Shown piece by piece: positions 6,614-10,508 of a stretch of DNA of 10,508 bases. The position numbers and the translations under genes are program-made. Source of the DNA: Candidatus Omnitrophota bacterium (GTDB lineage Bacteria; Verrucomicrobiota; Verrucomicrobiia; Limisphaerales; UBA1319); assembly GCA_023473405.1 (NCBI GenBank), contig JAMCZD010000136.1, positions 301 through 10,808 of the forward strand, read 5' to 3'. Within the stretch, counting starts at the first letter, position 1. Every line of letters starts with the position of its first letter. A model generated the notes under the pieces. It worked only from the letters and a program-made list of their open reading frames with translations. It did not search any database and had not been told where the DNA came from.

Positions 6614-7630
6614 ATGAAGAAATATTGGGCTGGCATCGCGTTTATCGCGCTAAGCGTTTCCCTTGGTTTCCTGGCGTGGAAACACTCGGGCACGCCGAAC
6701 ACCCAGCCTGCCCCAAAACCGAAAATCGATCTCGACCGGCTGTTTGACGAAAAGCTTTCCCCGATTATTGATGAAACCACTTTTCAGAACCGGGCGGCCG
6801 TTGAGAGAGCTATTAACGAAGTCGAGGCCCTTTTCAGCGGCTATGCTGCCGGTGCGCCCGGATTTGCTGAAGACATCACCAGTTGGAGCAGCCGATTCGC
6901 CATTCTTAAAAGAGGAGCTTCCGACTATTGGAATAACGAGAAACAGGTCGAAGCTTACGTGCGGGACAAGTTCAACAACCATATCCTATCCGAAAAGGGA
7001 CTGGAGTCAGACCTCGACCGTGTGCTAAAAGGGTTTGCGACTGATCTCGAGGCAAATAGGAACACCATGCTCGCCAGAATTGATCTCGAACTGAAAACGC
7101 GGGAGCTTCCAATAAGTGTGACGCGAGCCCGTACCGCGGAGTTTCAGGAGAGCCTCCGCGCGGCAACCAGGCCCATGCCCAGTGATTCGATCGCCATTGG
7201 ATTCGCCTCCTTTGGAGCGGGCATTGCCGTCGATGAAGCCGTGAAAGTTGTCCTCCGTCAGGTTCTCGGTCAAATCGCCGCCAGAATAACGGCTACCGCT
7301 GCTGCCGAAGGGATCGTCGCGGCAGGCGAAACCGGCGCGGCAGGCATCGGGGGCGCCGGAGCAGGAACCGCAATCGAGCCTGGTGGAGGAACGGTCATCG
7401 GCCTCGTGATCGGATTCACCGCGGGCGCAGCCATAGACTGGTGGATGACGAACCAATTGCGGGAGAAAATTTCCGAACGAACTCTGCGCTTTCTGGCTGT
7501 AACCAAGAAGCTGATTTTGGAGGGTGACAACGGTAAACCGGGATTAAAAGAAGCCATGAACCAAGGAGTCACACTCTTCGACCGCGCAATGCGGATTTCG
7601 ATAAGAAATGCGTTGATAAAGGAACCATGA
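6614..7630 (+). CDS. Unrecognised membrane-anchored protein with Gly/Ala-rich hydrophobic region
   Basis: I do not recognise this 338-residue protein. Residues 5-22 (WAGIAFIALSVSLGFLAW) form a single N-terminal membrane anchor or uncleaved signal, then a Pro-rich spacer (27-37). Residues about 40-185 are charged and probably helical, with possible coiled-coil stretches (EAYVRDKFNNHILSEKGLE, LEANRNTMLARIDLELKTRE). Residues 191-277 form a long hydrophobic, small-residue region: FGAGIAVDEAVKVV, then GAAGIGGAGAG, then GGGTVIGLVIGFTAGAA. This looks like a glycine-zipper type membrane-inserting segment. A charged amphipathic tail follows. Most of the protein probably lies outside the cytoplasmic membrane. 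The next gene starts 1 base after the stop, so the two are very likely translated together. Real gene: high confidence; function: unknown. Confidence 0.85.
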   Translation: MKKYWAGIAFIALSVSLGFLAWKHSGTPNTQPAPKPKIDLDRLFDEKLSPIIDETTFQNRAAVERAINEVEALFSGYAAGAPGFAEDITSWSSRFAILKRGASDYWNNEKQVEAYVRDKFNNHILSEKGLESDLDRVLKGFATDLEANRNTMLARIDLELKTRELPISVTRARTAEFQESLRAATRPMPSDSIAIGFASFGAGIAVDEAVKVVLRQVLGQIAARITATAAAEGIVAAGETGAAGIGGAGAGTAIEPGGGTVIGLVIGFTAGAAIDWWMTNQLREKISERTLRFLAVTKKLILEGDNGKPGLKEAMNQGVTLFDRAMRISIRNALIKEP

Positions 7631-7631
7631 C

Positions 7632-8549
7632 ATGAAGCGGTTGCGTAGTCTCGTCATCTTGATTCTCATCCAGTGTATAATAGCCTGCAATGCCTCGGCT
7701 CAAGGCACGCTCGTCAGGGAAGGTCTCGAACAACTACTAAAGACCCTCGGCAAGACCGAAACTAGAGAATTGGCCGAGTTTGGCGGTGAGCGCGCAGTCA
7801 AGGAAGCCTTGCTCAGGGTTGAGCGGGAGGGAGGCGAAACTATGGTTAGAAAGACCGTGCTTTACGGAGAGAAATACGGCGTCAATGCCTTGAATGCGAT
7901 AAGACTCGCTCCGGGCCCGTTTGTAAAATGCCTGGACGAGTTGCCCGAGCGACTCGCCGTCAAAGCGCTCCAGGCGGTAAAGCGCGAGCCCGATCTAATG
8001 ACCAGGCTCGTATCGCAATATGGCACTGACGCCCTTCGCATCGCCGCGGAACATCCAGGCGTCGGATCGCAAATCGCCAATACCCTCGGACGTGAAGGAA
8101 TCGATATCGCCGAGAAATCAACAACCGACACTGCCATCCGGCTGAGCCGCATCGCCGACCCAATCGCCAAGCTTCCCGCACCCGACAAATCCCGGTTGCT
8201 TGGCGCGCTTAAAGAGGCTCCGGCTGAAATGATCCGCTTTCTGGAAAAGAATCCGAAAGTCTTGTTAACCAGCGCCGGAGTTGCCGCCCTCATCGCCAAC
8301 AAGGACAAAATCTTTGGCGGCAGCAAGGTCTTTGTCGATAAGGATGGTGTGGTGCATCTCCTGGCAGAACCCGGATTCGCGGAAAGGTTTACCGGCCAGG
8401 TAATCTCGGCGTTCAATACCCCTTTGTCTGCCTTCTTCTGGATTGCGGCTTTTCTACTGTTTGCCTGGGGAGTAGTGAAAATCTGGGGCACGGTGCGCGC
8501 GGAACGTGTCAGAGCTCGAAACAAAAAGGCGCAATTAAAATCGGATTGA
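7632..8549 (+). CDS. Unrecognised exported helical-repeat protein with C-terminal membrane helix
   Basis: I cannot assign a function to this 305-residue protein. Residues 1-24 are a signal peptide (KRLRSLVILILIQCIIAC, cleavage after NASAQ). The mature part is helical and carries a recurring pattern, A-L-x(6)-P-x(4)-L: ALNAIRLAPGPF (86-97), ALQAVKREPDLM (112-123), ALRIAAEHPGVG (134-145) and GALKEAPAEMIRFL (191-204). This suggests a small alpha-solenoid of about 20-25 residues per unit, good for protein binding. Two YG-x(2)-AL starts (82-87, 130-135) mark the clearest units. Residues 266-286 (LSAFFWIAAFLLFAWGVV) are a transmembrane helix followed by a basic, presumably cytosolic tail (RAERVRARNKK). 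The repeat region would thus face the periplasm. The 1-base gap to the upstream gene argues for a stoichiometric pair or complex. Confidence 0.85.
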   Translation: MKRLRSLVILILIQCIIACNASAQGTLVREGLEQLLKTLGKTETRELAEFGGERAVKEALLRVEREGGETMVRKTVLYGEKYGVNALNAIRLAPGPFVKCLDELPERLAVKALQAVKREPDLMTRLVSQYGTDALRIAAEHPGVGSQIANTLGREGIDIAEKSTTDTAIRLSRIADPIAKLPAPDKSRLLGALKEAPAEMIRFLEKNPKVLLTSAGVAALIANKDKIFGGSKVFVDKDGVVHLLAEPGFAERFTGQVISAFNTPLSAFFWIAAFLLFAWGVVKIWGTVRAERVRARNKKAQLKSD

Positions 8550-8620
8550 AAATCCAGCGGATGGGCGAACCGGATACGCTCCTGTTTGTGCTTGCCTCCA
8601 AAACCTGGATTATGATTAAT

Positions 8621-8676
8621 ATGCCCCGCCTACAGGGTGGGCGGTTTGAATTAGAGCCGTCGGGGCATTTTATATT
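8621..8676 (+). terminator. Structured terminator, possibly an attenuator
   Basis: ATGCCCCG (8621-8628) pairs with CGGGGCAT (8661-8668), which runs into TTTTATATTT, as in a Rho-independent terminator about 70 bases past the 7632 gene. A second stem, CCGCCTAC (8626-8633) with GTGGGCGG (8637-8644), overlaps the left arm at 8626-8628. The full stems therefore exclude each other, while shortened ones could coexist. It may simply end the upstream operon, or act in the leader of the 8734 gene. Confidence 0.55.
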
Positions 8677-8733
8677 TCGACCGACAATAAAAGAACTACC
8701 CTCACCCGTCGGGCAAAAAGAAAGAACAATTCT

Positions 8734-9234
8734 ATGAAGAGCATCAGCTATAGCACTTGGACACTCGCCATCTGCGCGGTAACCGCATTGACCACTGGCT
8801 GCGCGCAAAATCAAGCCCTCGCTCCGCAAAATGTGACTGAGGCGATAACCGCGGCAACAGCGCCGACTGCAGCCGAGACGACAGCAGCCGTCCAGCCCCA
8901 GGTATCCGCTGCTGCCACTAACGTCGTCGCTCAAGTCCAGGCGGCTACGAATATCGTCGCTCAAGCCCAAACGGCTACGAACGTCGTCGCTCAAGCCCAA
9001 ACGGCTACGAACGCAGTCGCTAACGTCCAAACCCTGATTGACACAGCCAAGACGCTAATCGGCGAAAATAAATTCACCGATGCTTTGAAGACACTCACGG
9101 ACCTTTCGAATTTGAAACTGACGGACGCCCAGCAAACAGTGGTGAACGGGCTCAAAGACCAGCTCAACAAGGCCCTTGCCAGCAAAGCCACCACCGAGAC
9201 GCAGAAAGCCGTGGAAGGACTGTTGCCGAAATAG
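8734..9234 (+). CDS. Small repeat-containing putative lipoprotein
   Basis: A 166-residue exported protein. The N-terminus (MKSISYSTWTLAICAVTA) leads to LTTGC, where Cys23 is a likely lipidation site; the lipobox is not ideal because Leu is at -4. Residues 24-60 are Ala/Thr/Gln-rich and low in complexity. Residues 61-100 are four tandem 10-residue units of the type ATNVVAQAQT. Residues 101-150 are more complex (TLIDTAKTLIGENKFTDAL, KLTDAQQTVVNGLKDQL) and look like a short TPR-like helical hairpin domain. The likely place is a membrane surface facing the periplasm; the role is unknown. The ATG is preceded by the purine-rich stretch AAAAAGAAAGAAC, a weak ribosome site. It stands alone between a terminator-like hairpin and a 55-bp near-palindrome. 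Confidence 0.85.
   Translation: MKSISYSTWTLAICAVTALTTGCAQNQALAPQNVTEAITAATAPTAAETTAAVQPQVSAAATNVVAQVQAATNIVAQAQTATNVVAQAQTATNAVANVQTLIDTAKTLIGENKFTDALKTLTDLSNLKLTDAQQTVVNGLKDQLNKALASKATTETQKAVEGLLPK
8914..9033 (+). repeat. Four tandem 30-bp in-frame repeats
   Basis: Four 30-bp units start at 8914, 8944, 8974 and 9004. The second and third differ at only two bases, the outer ones more. Each encodes a 10-residue unit of the lipoprotein (A-T-N-x-V-A-x-x-Q-x). The graded divergence fits recent duplication of the central unit. Confidence 0.9.
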
Positions 9235-9307
9235 TCAACTGGCTGGCAGAAAGGCTGGCTTAGATGCCGCCACGGCACGCCCCCTGATTCATGTTCATGT
9301 ATCGCTT

Positions 9308-9362
9308 AGGAAAACAGGAAACAAGGAAAGGCAAGATGCGTTTCCTGCCTTCCTGCTTTCCT
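9308..9362. repeat. 55-bp imperfect palindrome, purine/pyrimidine asymmetric
   Basis: Two 26-base arms (9308-9333 and 9337-9362) match at 21 positions around the 3-base centre AGA. The left arm is almost all purine, with repeated AGGAAA blocks; the right arm is its pyrimidine counterpart. It lies 74 bases after the lipoprotein stop and could fold into a strong hairpin, but no T-tract follows on either strand. Transcript 3'-end protection or a dispersed intergenic repeat family are the likely explanations. Confidence 0.8.
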
Positions 9363-9541
9363 CAGGGATAAGGATAACGGGTCTTGCAGGCCTTCCCGGC
9401 ACCTCCGTTGTCATATTCCTTATTCCGCTCCAGGACCGCAATAAATGACTCCAAAGCAGCCCCGAAGTCGCCCGATTGCACGGCGGCGGCGCCGGCCAGG
9501 TACTCCCAAGACCGTTTAACAGTGCGCGCTCTACGAACGGT
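9362..9541 (-). pseudogene. Possible remnant of a TPR-like (YbbN/CnoX thioredoxin C-terminal type) coding sequence
   Basis: One minus-strand frame, open for 59 codons to a TGA at 9362-9364, reads WEYLAGAAAVQSGDFGAAL, then ESFIAVLERNKEYDNGGAGK, then ACKTRYPYP. This fits the C-terminal helical-repeat pattern of YbbN/CnoX-type thioredoxins (a G-x-x-x-x-A-L-E-x-L hairpin, then a basic helix ending in a D-x-x-G-x-x-K-A motif). There is no start codon or thioredoxin fold in frame, and a stop lies just upstream at 9542-9544. The downstream end runs into the 55-bp palindrome. Recognition is by eye from a short stretch, so it may be coincidental. Confidence 0.3.
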
Positions 9542-9867
9542 TCACATCGCGTGGCAAGGCGGATTACCAGGACAAACTGCTCCCGGCTATGCGCTTCGGG
9601 TTCGGCGGTCACCAGGAAAAGGCGGCAGCCAAGAACCCTTAGCCGCTGCTTCAATATCCCAGACCTGGCACCGGCTGCGAAACGCAGGGCCAGTTGCTGA
9701 TCCGGATGTGTTCCCGGCTCAATTGGACGCCCGTGCGTTTTGCACCGGTAGAGGGAGGGCGTTCCTCTGATCTTCCGCCTTAAGCCGCTTGGATGACTGT
9801 TGTTCGACGCGGCTGGCCTGGCGCGGAGCCTACGTGTTCCAGCCGAGGAGGTTATCCGAATTTCTTG

Positions 9868-9896
9868 TTGACCGAGGAATAGAAAGCAAAAAGAAT
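9868..9896 (+). promoter_or_regulatory. Weak candidate promoter of the AraC-type gene
   Basis: TTGACC (9868-9873, 5/6) and AAGAAT (9891-9896, 4/6) are 17 bases apart, placing a start near 9903 and a leader of about 50 bases before the ATG at 9956. Consensus match only. Confidence 0.25.
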
Positions 9897-9955
9897 AGCG
9901 CCGGACTCGGTCCGATGGCTGGTTTACTCGATCACGAGAGTCTTAACGTACGCTC

Positions 9956-10508
9956 ATGGTCACGGCGCAGCGAACAAAATTGACGGAGTTGAGTTGGTTG
10001 ACGACTGCATCGGAATTGCGTCAACCGCTAAATGAGTTGCGCCCCATCTGGGTGCGGCAAGAAACCGTCTACTCTGGACCTTTTGTCCATCATCCGGAAC
10101 GTCATCCTTACTGTGAGATTGGCACCAACTTGCTTGGCGAGCAGGTGCTTTTTGTGGAGGGCGAACAAATTAGGCGATTACCTGGCGATTTGCTTTTGGT
10201 TGGCCCTGGAGTACCACACACCGCCCAAATTCTCAGTTACCCACACCAACTTATCACCGTTTATTTCCTCCCCAGCCTGCTCGTCGAGTTGGGCCCAGAA
10301 CGGGATGGCGCCCAGTTGCTTCGACGTTTTACGGCGCCCGGCTCTCTCAGTCACCGTTTGGTGCGGCCTCCACCTGATTTGCAGCCGCAATTCATCCATG
10401 ATCTGTCAGAGATGGCCGCCGAATTTGAGCATCTGCAGGTCGGTTCCGAGATGCGTTTACGTTCCATTTTGGTGGAAATGTTGGTGCGGGTAACTGAGAA
10501 TTTGGGCG
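9956..10508 (+). CDS. AraC-type transcriptional regulator, N-terminal cupin part (runs off the window)
   Basis: The frame is open from the ATG at 9956 to the window end, giving 184 residues. The first part is an AraC-type ligand-binding cupin: the His cluster VHHPERHPYCEIG (44-56), GEQ and then the GDLLLVGPGVPHTAQI strand (77-92). Such cupins sense small molecules, often sugars, and control a C-terminal double helix-turn-helix DNA-binding domain. That domain would lie beyond 10508, so the class is inferred from the cupin and the helical linker (DLSEMAAEFEHLQVGSEMRL) that follows it. An in-frame TAA at 9944-9946 rules out a longer N-terminus, and no ATG, GTG or TTG lies between that stop and 9956. 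GAGAG at 9936-9940 is a poor, distant ribosome site. The gene stands alone after the gene-poor stretch; its target is unknown. Confidence 0.8.
   Translation, partial: MVTAQRTKLTELSWLTTASELRQPLNELRPIWVRQETVYSGPFVHHPERHPYCEIGTNLLGEQVLFVEGEQIRRLPGDLLLVGPGVPHTAQILSYPHQLITVYFLPSLLVELGPERDGAQLLRRFTAPGSLSHRLVRPPPDLQPQFIHDLSEMAAEFEHLQVGSEMRLRSILVEMLVRVTENLG

Larger units (their letters stand above)
9235..9955. other. Long region without an intact gene
   Basis: Open frames here on both strands are short and show no family signal, apart from the minus-strand remnant at 9362-9541. The stretch starts with a 55-bp near-palindrome and ends with a weak candidate promoter. Between about 9545 and 9860 I see nothing I can name. 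Minus-strand fragments such as HPDQQLALRFAAG (near 9705-9667) could belong to the same decayed gene but lie in another frame. Confidence 0.6.

Noticed and set aside
7862..8524. Minus-strand 220-codon open frame opposite the 7632 gene
   Set aside because: Ser/Arg-rich antisense shadow; the plus strand has a signal peptide, repeats and a membrane helix in frame.
8546..8737. Small plus-strand open frame between the 7632 and 8734 genes
   Set aside because: It spans the hairpin region, overlaps both neighbours and has no protein-like pattern.
9176..9983. Several short plus-strand open frames, and a 119-codon minus-strand frame at 9295-9654
   Set aside because: Composition is Arg/Pro/Ala-rich with no motifs; some read through the palindrome. 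The 119-codon frame differs from the one carrying the TPR-like remnant.
10032..10493. 153-codon plus-strand frame inside the AraC-type gene
   Set aside because: It is an out-of-frame shadow; the frame from 9956 has the cupin motifs and stays open to the window end.

Overview
The window looks like a chromosomal segment of a moderately GC-rich bacterium of the PVC group, most likely a Verrucomicrobiota. This is inference, based on the secreted isochorismatase-like/ThuA-like protein, the stand-alone fucose-1-phosphate guanylyltransferase-like protein, the Gly-tailed RRM protein, and intergenic heptamer and AGGAAA-type repeats. There is no rRNA, tRNA, CRISPR array, transposase or phage gene.

Layout. 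(1) 1-926: C-terminal three quarters of carA (carbamoyl-phosphate synthase small subunit), with an in-frame stop where the upstream part should continue. (2) 1016-1585: an FHA-domain protein whose C-terminus appears frameshifted; a membrane-anchor sequence sits in the neighbouring frame, and the shift lies at a 19-bp perfect inverted repeat. (3) 1762-3102, minus strand: a small RRM RNA-binding protein with a poly-Gly tail and a terminator, and behind it rsmI (16S rRNA C1402 2'-O-methyltransferase). (4) 3258-8549, plus strand, a closely spaced run of four genes: a secreted two-domain protein (isochorismatase-like plus ThuA-like), a fucose-1-phosphate guanylyltransferase-like protein, and two unrecognised envelope proteins separated by 1 nt. 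A GC-rich hairpin with a T-rich tail follows. (5) 8734-9234: a small lipoprotein-like protein with four tandem 10-residue repeats. (6) 9235-9955: about 720 bases without an intact gene, holding a 55-bp near-palindrome and, on the minus strand, a probable remnant of a TPR-like coding sequence. (7) 9956 to the window end: the N-terminal cupin half of an AraC-type regulator.

How the genes relate. carA (pyrimidine/arginine synthesis) and rsmI (ribosome maturation) are housekeeping genes. The 3258-8549 run may be one transcript linking a periplasmic hydrolase, nucleotide-sugar synthesis and two envelope proteins, but the 46-nt gap filled with heptamer repeats at 6568-6613 may divide it. The least explained part is the 6614-8549 pair: one N-terminally anchored protein with a Gly/Ala-rich hydrophobic stretch, and one exported protein with helical repeats and a C-terminal membrane helix. 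It is the best candidate here for an undescribed two-component envelope system, but the sequence does not give its function.
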